A stretch of DNA of 64,000 bases, taken from Paraburkholderia sp. D15 (GTDB lineage Bacteria > Pseudomonadota > Gammaproteobacteria > Burkholderiales > Burkholderiaceae). Within the stretch, counting starts at the first letter, position 1. Every line of letters begins with the position of its first letter. Under the pieces are notes generated by a model. It did not search any database. It saw only the letters and a program-made list of their open reading frames with translations, and was not told the DNA's origin. Shown here in pieces: positions 57,301 to 64,000 of this stretch. The DNA lies in the NCBI RefSeq assembly GCF_029910215.1, contig NZ_CP110396.1, positions 3,162,001 to 3,226,000 of the forward strand. Reading direction: 5' to 3'. Both the position numbers and the translations under genes were made by a program.

Positions 57301-60300
57301 ATTGGCGCAAGCTGAGGGAACGCCGGCAGAGTCAATAGTGCTTTCAAATTACAAGGCCAGGAAACCACACGATAAATTTTACGTCGCGACTTTGGATGCA
57401 ATGGTGGAGTCGACGCGGCAATGGTTATCGAGACATCCTGATGGGACGTACGGCGACGGAGCCGGTTTCACGCCGGATAGATATCTGGAAATATTCCGCG
57501 AAATGACAAGTAATCCTCGTGGGAAAAATCGCGTCGAACTCCTCTTAAGCGCTCTCGCTTTGTTCAAGCTGTCGTCAGGTGTTTCGCAAAAAGATCTCCC
57601 GAAACAGGCGGCGACCGTTCTGTCGAATATGAAAGTCATGGCCGATTCTGCTCAGAACCATCCATTTAACGAAAGGATGATTGATGAATCGGCGCGGCAA
57701 GGACTTGACTTCATGAAAAATATAAAGCCGAACACAGAAACGGTAGATGCCGCCTACTATGAACAATTTCAGAAGGCCAAGGCGTTTACAACTCCCGTGG
57801 CCAAATTAATTACCGCCGTGGAATTTTCTCAAGCAATTCCAGAGTATTTTTTTGCAACGAGTGATCCGTACGAAATTACTGTTTTCAATTTTTATGCAAT
57901 ACAAAATGCGGCCTCGGGTGCGGATCTTGACGATGTGCTAGGGGCGGGAGGCTCCCAGAAAAATATCAAGAATGATCGCCCGCCAACTGTTCAGCAAAAA
58001 TATGACGGAAATATTTTATGCATTAAATACATCAACACCGAGGGTCCGGGAATGATTGTAATATCAACTCTTCTCGATAAAATAGTCGTAAAATTTTTCG
58101 ACAAATTAGCATTTTCTTCAGAAACTCTGCATGACTTATTTTCGACCTCCAACGAAGTGGCACGCGAAAAAAGCAAAAAACTCATCGAGTGGAAAAACGG
58201 ACTGTTGTTGCCGCGAGGAACTGACCGGTCAATTATGGGTAAAAGTTTGCGTGAAGGGCTACTCATCCCGTTATTTGGAGATGCTGAGAAAGGATATTCG
58301 ATCGGCGGCATGCCAACCCACGGAGGATATCTTGTGTATGACGATGCAACTTCGGTATCGATGAAAAACAGTAGTGCGTTTGACGTGGCGGATCGGTTCT
58401 TCGCTGAAAGTATCGATCGGACACTCGACAATATGAAAGCTCATCACTATACGCGTCCGTGGTGGCAGTATATTACAATCTGGATGCCTTTCGTCGATTC
58501 ATTGTATTTCAGATTTATGGATCCTGATTTCGGTCAGGAGCCGAGACAACTTCTTTTCGATTTAATCGACCTGTTTTCTACCGGCGCTGGTTTTTTTAAG
58601 TCGATCAAACCGTTGCGACAATTATTTATCAAGAATTTATTGTCGAAGATCATCGGAAAACCAATGTTGGTGGATGTGAATGTAAGCACAGGTAAAGCGT
58701 TGCTGGCGGCAAAAGATATACTTTTTTTCTGGGTGCCGACAGGAATGCTACCGATAAAAATCAGCGGTGAACTAGCCGATCTGGGAAAATTGCATCTGAG
58801 TTTTGACTACGCAATATTGAATTTTAGCGAGAATAATAATGTACATTGGCTAAATACTATGGATAATGTGTTACTTCTGTTGAATGCTGATTCATTCTTT
58901 TATGGGTATTCTGGAAAAACCGGGCCCGATATTGTTACCGACGACGAAATAAAAGATTTTTTTGACTTGATTTTATCTAATAAACCAGTTTCGTCGTTCA
59001 TCGGGCCAGAATACGAGAAAACAGTTGAAAAATTCAGGGGGGATTTACTCGAGGCATTTACGGATCGGTTTGTTATTAAATATGAGTTTGTCGATGATAA
59101 CTTCATCGTCCGTTCTGATGGGTATGCTTTCTATATGGCCGCGGGTGATTCCGCGTATGTGGTCGACCCTGGAGCAAACGCACGGGCAAGTGGCGTCAGC
59201 ACGGCAGGGCAATGGAAAGATGCGCTGATGAAACGTGCAGGGTACATGCGAATTCGGGCAAATAAATTTCCTGACCTTGAAAAAGCAAAGCTTGCAGATC
59301 TTTCATCAGCACAGGAATTGCCGGTTTCCATAAAGAAAATATTTGGAAAGCTGGGTGAAATATTTTATGTTAGAGGTAGAAAGTATTACATTACATCCGC
59401 GAATGACACGTTGTCATCTGTAGCGTCCAGAATTTACGGCGACGCTTCTCGACGCGACTTGTTTTTAGGTCATCTTGATAATCATCCAGTTTTAATCGAT
59501 GCCGGATTTGATGGGAGTCTTCCTCAAGGGAACATCCTTGTGGTTCCATATATTGAGCTTAACAAATTCATTGAGCCTGAGAATATTTCGCTTATTTTGA
59601 GTGATGTACATTTGCCTTTTGGTTTTCGTTACGACTCCCAGTTTGTATACAGTATGTTTAGCCCGAAAAATGTAATATGGGATCTGCCTGAGCGAGAGGA
59701 TGGGTTTGATGTGCCGAATGGCGGCACGTACACTGAAGGCGGAGCCAGATTTTACGTAACAGATCTGGATGATGATTTTGAGGGGATTTCAAATAAGTTT
59801 TATGGAGTCGGATTTCTTGGTGAAAAAATAAAAATCTGGAATATGGATAAATACGATTATAACATTACATATAAAATTCATGCCGGAATGCAAATCGCCG
59901 TTCCGTGGATGTTCCTTGCAATGCCGGAACAGGCCGCAATTACGGTGACCCATCCGGAAAAATTTCCGTTTCTCCAGCCATCTATTTTGAAGTATGAATT
60001 TGTCGATTGCCGGACTAAAGATATATCTACCGAAAAGTATGTAGATATGTTGAAAATGGCCGGCGGGCAGCAATATATTGTCGAGGGCGACAAAATTAAT
60101 GGAAAAGCGGCGGCAACTGTCGTGAGCGGAAAATCGAATTGGCTTTCTGGAGTCAAAGCGCTTAATGCTGGAAGTAGAATGATATTACAGGAATTCTCTA
60201 CGGCAGACGATGCGCGCAGATTCAAACTCCCAGGGGCAGCAATGGTTGCTTCCAGGATATTTGAGAACCAGGGCGAAACTATTTCGATCGATGGGAATCA

Positions 60301-61828
60301 ATTTTACAAGGCTGGTATAGGCGACGATTTTGTATCGTTGGCGCAAAAATTTTACAATGATAGTTCTATGACGTGGTTGTTGTCTTCCACTCCGCCCAAT
60401 AAAGCTGCCGTCGAAGATACGCAATTTGGATTGAGCATAGCTTGCGGAACAGTCATCAAGATTCCGAAACTGGAAGTTAATTATCTGGAGTGGCTGAAGT
60501 CGGTAGGTGTCATATTTAGCGCTCAGCGCTTGAAGAATAATTTGAGGTACGATGGGCTGGCCGTTGCGCGCGAATATGGAACGAACACGATCCCCGGTCC
60601 GGCGTCGGTTGCAACGGCGGAAAGCGGTGTTAGTGCGAAAAATGGAGAGGTATTCTACGACAGTGGCGAGAGGCAGTATAAGGTAAAAGACAAAGACACT
60701 TTAAAATCAATCTCGAAAATTTTTTACGGCGACGAAAGATGGTATGAAAAAATCGCCGCATGGAATACGGATCTGAATGGGGCTAAAAAAACTCCAGATA
60801 TGAGTCCAGGCAGGAAGATCAAAGTTCCATATGCGTATTGGGCTGTGAAGTGTGGGGTGGCGTGTGCTGGGGAAACAACAACTGTAGAGTCACCTCGTTT
60901 TATAAAATACGAATATCTATTCTGGAACTCAATGACTCCCGGCCCGTTATATGCAGTTATTTTTTTCGTGGGCTTTTATGGTGGTTATGTGGTCGACGAA
61001 AATATCGCAGACTGGCGCGGTGACGCAAAACCTTTTCACAGTTGGCTGAATTATCTTGAGACGCTTCCGCAAATAGAAGGAGGCGGACATTTCTATTCAT
61101 ATTATATTGATGATGATATGGATGTCTCAAAGAGACACGATGTTTCGCCGATTCAAGGCAAGAAGTTGAATGATTTTTCTGTAATTGTTCCAAATGGCAG
61201 GGACTTTCAATTCGGAGGTCAGAAATTTTATAAGTTAAAAAAAGGAGATTCATTTAAGAATTTGGCAAAACTGTTTTACAAACATGAGTCAGTTTCGAGC
61301 TTTCTTTTGCTGCCGGAAATCAATGTTAAGGTTCAGGATAATTGTGAGAAGGTCGTGGAAGGGGTCAATTCTGCTCTCGTTCATTATTGCCGTTTAAGGC
61401 CGGGCAGCGTGATTTCCCTTCCTTATTTGAATTGGTTTGAAATAACGGGTGTAAAACCAGTCAAAGTGATACTGAGCGCAATTTACTTGGAAAATGGTTT
61501 TAATTATGCGGGCTGGGTCGTAAAAAGTGTTATTTCCGGTAGATTTGCGCAGGAAATCAACGAGAAAGCAGCACAGAAGGATTCCTCCGGGCAGGTGCTT
61601 CCCGGAACTCTTTTCATCCGAAACGACGTGAGATTTTACAAAGTGGCGAGCGATGATACACCTTGGAATATCATTCAAAGGTTTTATAAAAAACCGGATG
61701 GAGTCGATTCGATGAAGTGGTTTACCGCAGTGAGCGGGCGACCACTCTCTAGCGTGGCTCGTCGGGGCACGGTCCGGTTGCATACAGGGGATGAGATGGC
61801 TTTGCCCTATGCGTTCCTGGCGGAATGA
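54344..61828 (+). CDS. Giant protein: permuted OTU-like protease, hydrophobic segments, LysM superrepeats
   Basis: Single frame of 2,494 residues; TGAGGAA stands eight bases before the ATG. Residues 1-60 are acidic and Pro-rich. Residues about 76-240 look like an OTU cysteine protease in permuted order: FGAWNYEGGDLVPLVLTRLPG, VTLQIVQDG and RRIDDCHYVPG (His163) come first, then GADGNCLFYSVWFAL with Cys181. Hydrophobic segments lie at about 305-350, 405-430, 563-600 and 608-632; a VPVPVP linker spans 536-548. From about residue 690 the DNA turns AT-rich and the protein helical. Residues 1574-2494 are three ~305-residue units, each with two LysM-like modules. No Sec signal. No neighbour explains it; a secreted or injected effector is my inference. 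Confidence 0.85.
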   Translation: MPISSYASKDKAAHARHEVDVSDMDDFEDMDDDTPEFVDCEAPACGAPAWPMPPGDPIIVPPAKPAGVGHAIPASVEQFASQFATFGAWNYEGGDLVPLVLTRLPGWQAAGVTLQIVQDGMPVQTFGPDARSAGDARNDTADAGNDTADAGKVITVRRIDDCHYVPGVDGRDIDQGADGNCLFYSVWFALARTLPAATLLKLYEGRLPADKFEAARYFRRAGARYIREESAYFADFLVSGHAEVFDEDEWFDAQETFDVNEPAGARETVKADATSAAAQKPLDADEPSTIKDETLNPPPFSMTEIAKAVLVLVGSTATGKLFGFGLSLATSALPYVANRLFWIGYLLYQAFESATHGAYVDAFLDAVLAVQFELLSAGTLTTRLAESALAVLKHYAPWLLSTLNALSFTLEMNVVNIFACVLIAAIYRFVIEKRIAIHNGSYAQSIVRLVQRLQKVSSIYRAVEEQLMRLNEIDRQVRLEKAERHEILKWAKEKFGTGYVRALNLATNADPTASLVALRNMLESPPTSVVVASPPVPVPVPVPVPVPEPGTYATSAGESKVLSPLLPVVVTTTALAVAQPTLLATAVNLFEAIALALVSPIRAKSGRPGFLMALAGIVASILTGAYWLITSLWSSNDRGDFNGALSERVAAWSEFEQIESKVARAEYDPIPWDADNPSDPTPAPVRAKRNAEVKSDWQGAGNFRQEFIHKKIKTFNKFHFNETVTNFILTGEPVKNRNTYSEGFLEAWQIFSDALRNALIIKNLPENVRDYIGGENLLDLLRDNRMDVRGIAAEEAGKLSSQNYFSGDLGRAGQDENKLNDVLDKIFFFEIFRTKISGGIKEFPYLEEIFSLKLPEFNVENFPLYLGAIHTGAWNLTATADDYFSRAVLGGENAFADIFKKYFSGDGLTGAAILSEIKNSKTIAREISTKLNSINSEIAWSKRVLYVNMSPTDSGHTASLNGYVENVVFLYTFLLSIPNAISYLEILAQAEGTPAESIVLSNYKARKPHDKFYVATLDAMVESTRQWLSRHPDGTYGDGAGFTPDRYLEIFREMTSNPRGKNRVELLLSALALFKLSSGVSQKDLPKQAATVLSNMKVMADSAQNHPFNERMIDESARQGLDFMKNIKPNTETVDAAYYEQFQKAKAFTTPVAKLITAVEFSQAIPEYFFATSDPYEITVFNFYAIQNAASGADLDDVLGAGGSQKNIKNDRPPTVQQKYDGNILCIKYINTEGPGMIVISTLLDKIVVKFFDKLAFSSETLHDLFSTSNEVAREKSKKLIEWKNGLLLPRGTDRSIMGKSLREGLLIPLFGDAEKGYSIGGMPTHGGYLVYDDATSVSMKNSSAFDVADRFFAESIDRTLDNMKAHHYTRPWWQYITIWMPFVDSLYFRFMDPDFGQEPRQLLFDLIDLFSTGAGFFKSIKPLRQLFIKNLLSKIIGKPMLVDVNVSTGKALLAAKDILFFWVPTGMLPIKISGELADLGKLHLSFDYAILNFSENNNVHWLNTMDNVLLLLNADSFFYGYSGKTGPDIVTDDEIKDFFDLILSNKPVSSFIGPEYEKTVEKFRGDLLEAFTDRFVIKYEFVDDNFIVRSDGYAFYMAAGDSAYVVDPGANARASGVSTAGQWKDALMKRAGYMRIRANKFPDLEKAKLADLSSAQELPVSIKKIFGKLGEIFYVRGRKYYITSANDTLSSVASRIYGDASRRDLFLGHLDNHPVLIDAGFDGSLPQGNILVVPYIELNKFIEPENISLILSDVHLPFGFRYDSQFVYSMFSPKNVIWDLPEREDGFDVPNGGTYTEGGARFYVTDLDDDFEGISNKFYGVGFLGEKIKIWNMDKYDYNITYKIHAGMQIAVPWMFLAMPEQAAITVTHPEKFPFLQPSILKYEFVDCRTKDISTEKYVDMLKMAGGQQYIVEGDKINGKAAATVVSGKSNWLSGVKALNAGSRMILQEFSTADDARRFKLPGAAMVASRIFENQGETISIDGNQFYKAGIGDDFVSLAQKFYNDSSMTWLLSSTPPNKAAVEDTQFGLSIACGTVIKIPKLEVNYLEWLKSVGVIFSAQRLKNNLRYDGLAVAREYGTNTIPGPASVATAESGVSAKNGEVFYDSGERQYKVKDKDTLKSISKIFYGDERWYEKIAAWNTDLNGAKKTPDMSPGRKIKVPYAYWAVKCGVACAGETTTVESPRFIKYEYLFWNSMTPGPLYAVIFFVGFYGGYVVDENIADWRGDAKPFHSWLNYLETLPQIEGGGHFYSYYIDDDMDVSKRHDVSPIQGKKLNDFSVIVPNGRDFQFGGQKFYKLKKGDSFKNLAKLFYKHESVSSFLLLPEINVKVQDNCEKVVEGVNSALVHYCRLRPGSVISLPYLNWFEITGVKPVKVILSAIYLENGFNYAGWVVKSVISGRFAQEINEKAAQKDSSGQVLPGTLFIRNDVRFYKVASDDTPWNIIQRFYKKPDGVDSMKWFTAVSGRPLSSVARRGTVRLHTGDEMALPYAFLAE
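54755..54796 (+). repeat. 21-bp tandem duplication in the giant gene
   Basis: AACGATACCGCCGATGCCGGC twice, coding NDTADAG twice, between the two halves of the OTU-like domain's first segment. Confidence 0.9.
55949..55983 (+). repeat. In-frame hexamer array (GTTCCT, 5.8 copies)
   Basis: Codes for Val-Pro repeats before the third hydrophobic segment of the giant protein; a typical slippage-prone array. Confidence 0.9.
59063..59977 (+). repeat. Protein superrepeat unit 1 (residues 1574-1878)
   Basis: Begins DRFVIKYEFVDD; contains LysM-like modules at 59381-59551 (YYITSANDTLSSVASRIYGD) and 59747-59908 (RFYVTDLDDDFEGISNKFYG), joined by ISLILSDVHLPFGFRYD. Confidence 0.7.
59978..60892 (+). repeat. 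Protein superrepeat unit 2 (residues 1879-2183)
   Basis: Begins PSILKYEFVDCR; LysM-like modules at 60302-60469 (QFYKAGIGDDFVSLAQKFYN) and 60671-60832 (QYKVKDKDTLKSISKIFYGD), joined by VGVIFSAQRLKNNLRYD. Confidence 0.7.
60893..61825 (+). repeat. Protein superrepeat unit 3 (residues 2184-2494)
   Basis: Begins PRFIKYEYLFWN; LysM-like modules at 61223-61426 (KFYKLKKGDSFKNLAKLFYK) and 61631-61810 (RFYKVASDDTPWNIIQRFYK), joined by VKVILSAIYLENGFNYA. The protein ends right after the last module. Confidence 0.7.
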
Positions 61829-61839
61829 TAACTATAAGT

Positions 61840-61874
61840 CGAACGCAGCATCGCTACAGGCCGAACGCAGCATC
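61840..61874 (+). repeat. 13-bp direct repeat behind the giant gene
   Basis: CGAACGCAGCATC occurs at 61840-61852 and 61862-61874, just after the stop codon. The remaining intergenic sequence to 62123 shows nothing further. Confidence 0.75.
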
Positions 61875-62123
61875 AATGCCTTCTGAACTGGAAACGTACT
61901 GCTCCTATCAAAAAAGGGCCCCATTTTTATTAACTAATCCGCCCCGCACGGGCCAAATAAGTCACCCAGGTATTTGCGATCGCCCGACACGCCTGTCCCA
62001 TTAATCTCCCAAATCTCAACACACCACGTCCAACCTTTACGCCCCTGTCACGGCGGCCCATAATCCCCCAGGTGCTTTCACGCTGAACGCTTCAGCGAAC
62101 CCACCCCGACAGCCACCCGCCCC

Positions 62124-63455
62124 GTGCTGAAAACCGCCCGCTTTTTCGACCTGCTACACATCCCCGGCTTCAAGCCGCTCGCCGCCGCCACCCTGATGCT
62201 CGGCGTCGCCATGTCCTTCACCGCACCCTATCTGTCACTATTCGGCGTCGAACGCGCCGGCATGACGCCGTTCCGTCTCGGCGTATTCATGACGCTGATC
62301 GCCGCGAGCGGCGTGCTGGCCAGCACACTCGCGGGCCGCTGGAGCGACAGGAGCGGTCGTCACCGTCCGCTGCTGCTGGCCGCGCTGGTGGCTGCCGCGC
62401 TCGGCTATCTGTGTCTCTGCGTGGTTCGCGACTACCGCCTGCTGCTGATAGTCGGCATCGTCTTCATCGGCGCGGGCGGCTCGGCGATCTCGATGGTGTT
62501 CTCGTTCAGCCGCGCCGCGTTACCCGTGCCCGACCCAGCGGAGCGCGTGTTCGCGAGCGCGACGTTGCGAACCATTCTGTCCGCCGCCTGGGTGTTCGGC
62601 CCGTCGGTCGGTGCACTGGTGCTTGCCGGCGCCGGCTTCTATGGCCTGTTCCTGTTTGCGGCCGCCAGTTTCGGCGCGTGCGCGGCGATCGTCTGGCGCA
62701 TGCGCGAGCCGCAAGGGCATCTCGGCGACCACACGGTGGAAGACACCGCGTCGGAACCCTCCGCATCGATCACCGTGCCGCCGCTCACCGCGCCCGGCGA
62801 AGACGCGCACGAAACCTTGCCCGGCGTCGCATCGGCTAACGACATCACCCGCGCGGTGGCCGCGCTCACCTTGCTGGGTCTCGCCGCCAACGCGACCATG
62901 ATCGTGCTGCCGCTCTACATCGTGCACGGGCTGAACGGCACGCACCTCGACGTATCGGTGATGCTCGGTCTCGGCGCGTTGACCGAGATCCCGATGATGC
63001 TCGCGCTCGGCGCGAAGTCGTCGACGTTGCACAAGCCGAACTGGCTCGCCGCCTGCGCGGCGGTGCACGCGGTGTACTTCGTCGCGATGTCGCTGGCGGG
63101 CGGCGTGCACGTGCTGATCCCGATGCAGATTCTCAACGCCTTCGTGGTCGCCGTGACCTCGTGCCTCGGCATGACCTATGTACAGGACCTGATGCCCGAC
63201 GCGCCCGGCCGCGCGACCGCGCTGTTCTTCAACGCGGCGCGGGTCGGGTCGATCCTCTCGGGCGTGCTGTCGGGCTTGCTGGTGCAAGCCTTCAGCTACC
63301 GCGGCACGTTCCTCTTCTGCGGTTTGCTGGCGTTGTGCGCGCTCGTGCTGTTCGCGGTGCCGGGCGATCGCTATCCGCTGATGTGGCGCGCGGTGAAGCG
63401 CTTCGCTCGCACGCAGTACGCAAAATTGCAGACGCGGCGCGATACACGCGTGTAA
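62124..63455 (+). CDS. MFS transporter, SetA/SetB sugar-efflux-like
   Basis: Major facilitator protein of 443 residues with 12 hydrophobic segments and a central hydrophilic loop (about 195-245). Motif A reads TLAGRWSDRSGRHRPLLL; the second half has GLGALTEIPMMLALGAKSS. The GTG start has only a weak ribosome site; no better one is close by. The overall pattern, with TAPYLSLFGVERAGMTP near the start, recalls the sugar efflux transporters SetA/SetB, which export glucosides and lactose analogues. Confidence 0.85.
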   Translation: MLKTARFFDLLHIPGFKPLAAATLMLGVAMSFTAPYLSLFGVERAGMTPFRLGVFMTLIAASGVLASTLAGRWSDRSGRHRPLLLAALVAAALGYLCLCVVRDYRLLLIVGIVFIGAGGSAISMVFSFSRAALPVPDPAERVFASATLRTILSAAWVFGPSVGALVLAGAGFYGLFLFAAASFGACAAIVWRMREPQGHLGDHTVEDTASEPSASITVPPLTAPGEDAHETLPGVASANDITRAVAALTLLGLAANATMIVLPLYIVHGLNGTHLDVSVMLGLGALTEIPMMLALGAKSSTLHKPNWLAACAAVHAVYFVAMSLAGGVHVLIPMQILNAFVVAVTSCLGMTYVQDLMPDAPGRATALFFNAARVGSILSGVLSGLLVQAFSYRGTFLFCGLLALCALVLFAVPGDRYPLMWRAVKRFARTQYAKLQTRRDTRV

Positions 63456-63586
63456 GAGGATCGTCAGCGAAATCGAAAATTCGGTGGGGACGTCGCCGGA
63501 CAAAACCTCGCGCGCGCAACTCGGGCGGAACTTTAAGACGCGCCAGACCTCTGCAAAGAAGCGTATCGTCGTTTGACGGCGGAATG

Positions 63587-63614
63587 CCGCAACCCGCAAC
63601 CCGCAACCCGCAAC
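63587..63614 (+). repeat. 7-bp tandem repeat (CCGCAAC, 4 copies)
   Basis: Four exact units about 85 bases upstream of the 6-phosphogluconate dehydrogenase start. Confidence 0.9.
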
Positions 63615-63698
63615 GCAACGATCCTGGCAACAAACCAGACAAACCACATCGACGAATCAAATCGAGCAGCGCAACGAACGCACTTTCCGGAGCGAGAT

Positions 63699-64000
63699 AT
63701 GCAGCTAGGCATGATTGGATTGGGACGCATGGGCGCCGACATGGTGCGACGCCTGACGAAGGGCGGTCAGCAATGTATCGCCTACGACGTGCAGGCCGCC
63801 GCGGTCGACAAGCTGAAGCAGGAGGGCATCGCAGGCGCCACGACGCTGGAAGACCTCGTCGGGCAATTGCAGAAACCGCGCGCGGTCTGGCTGATGGTGC
63901 CGGCCGCGGTCGTCGACTCGACGCTAGAGAAACTGCTGCCGCTGCTTGAACCCGGCGACATCGTCATCGACGGCGGCAACTCCTACTATCACGACGACAT
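63699..64000 (+). CDS. gnd: 6-phosphogluconate dehydrogenase, N-terminal part (3' truncated by window)
   Basis: The frame runs off the window after 100 codons. The N-terminus is MQLGMIGLGRMGADMVRRL, the GxGxxG nucleotide site, followed by AYDVQAAAVDKLKQEG, WLMVPAAVVDSTLEKLLPLL and IVIDGGNSYYHDD, typical of the decarboxylating enzyme of the oxidative pentose phosphate pathway. The short spacing and residues fit the NAD-preferring GntZ/YqeC type. The ATG follows CGGAGCGA. Confidence 0.9.
   Translation, partial: MQLGMIGLGRMGADMVRRLTKGGQQCIAYDVQAAAVDKLKQEGIAGATTLEDLVGQLQKPRAVWLMVPAAVVDSTLEKLLPLLEPGDIVIDGGNSYYHDD

Noticed and set aside
61906..61932. Possible terminator after the giant gene (AAAAAAGGGCCCC followed by ATTTTT)
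   Set aside because: The palindrome has no room for a loop, so a stable hairpin is unlikely.
62520..63647. A 375-residue minus-strand frame over the MFS gene
   Set aside because: Arg/His-rich shadow with no motif; the plus-strand MFS protein is complete.

Overview
The window looks like a chromosomal segment of a Burkholderia-group betaproteobacterium, most likely Paraburkholderia or Burkholderia. The evidence is high GC with strong third-position bias, and many small families typical of that group (DUF4148, DUF2934, a DUF6723-like protein, DUF3311 beside a sodium:solute symporter, a CobS/CobT-like pair, orphan GlgA and GlgX). The genus is inferred from gene content, not from a search. I saw no rRNA, tRNA, insertion sequence or CRISPR array.

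Layout. 1-7.4 kb: 3' part of a berberine-bridge-type FAD oxidase, a VOC protein, an unrecognised 278-residue protein, glycogen synthase, a symporter/DUF3311 pair with a strong terminator, and MarC. 7.5-17 kb: a MoxR/VWA pair (CobS/CobT-like), a three-gene Tat-exported GMC dehydrogenase with a tri-haem cytochrome c, and an orphan YdeP-type molybdopterin oxidoreductase. 16.8-21 kb: small hypothetical proteins, a cupin and transketolase. 21.1-26 kb: a Tle3-like type VI lipase effector and its Tla3/DUF2875-like adaptor, with a lipoprotein convergent to them. 26.2-34.5 kb: ZapE, a PAS hybrid kinase, a BrkB/YihY protein, a ligase-associated exonuclease with an ATP-dependent DNA ligase, and a stand-alone receiver protein. 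34.6-40.1 kb: PRC-barrel protein, GlgX, DUF2934 and a fused AI-2E/PerM permease. 40.2-45.3 kb: an EmrAB-OMF-type tripartite exporter operon holding a DUF4148 gene. 45.4-54 kb: a Rieske-FAD reductase with a Lys/His-rich partner, a second hybrid kinase, an alpha/beta hydrolase, class I aldolase, YjbQ, a thioredoxin-like protein and DUF2628. 54.3-61.8 kb: one 2,494-residue gene. 62-64 kb: an MFS transporter and the start of 6-phosphogluconate dehydrogenase.

The most unusual locus is the 7.5-kb gene at 54344-61828. Its N-terminus carries what reads as a circularly permuted OTU-type cysteine protease: the His-bearing half comes before the DGNC half. Hydrophobic segments follow, then a long part that is abruptly AT-rich. 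The last ~920 residues are three copies of a ~305-residue unit, each with two LysM-like modules. It lies behind its own AT-rich leader and looks like a horizontally acquired, probably exported effector or surface protein.

A second theme is the number of short tandem repeats between genes (units of 7-13 bp, 3-8 copies, each a different sequence), often in leaders or directly behind genes. Three further hexamer arrays and one dodecamer array lie inside coding regions. Carbohydrate metabolism recurs (GlgA, GlgX, transketolase, aldolase, 6-phosphogluconate dehydrogenase), but the genes are scattered single units, not one operon.
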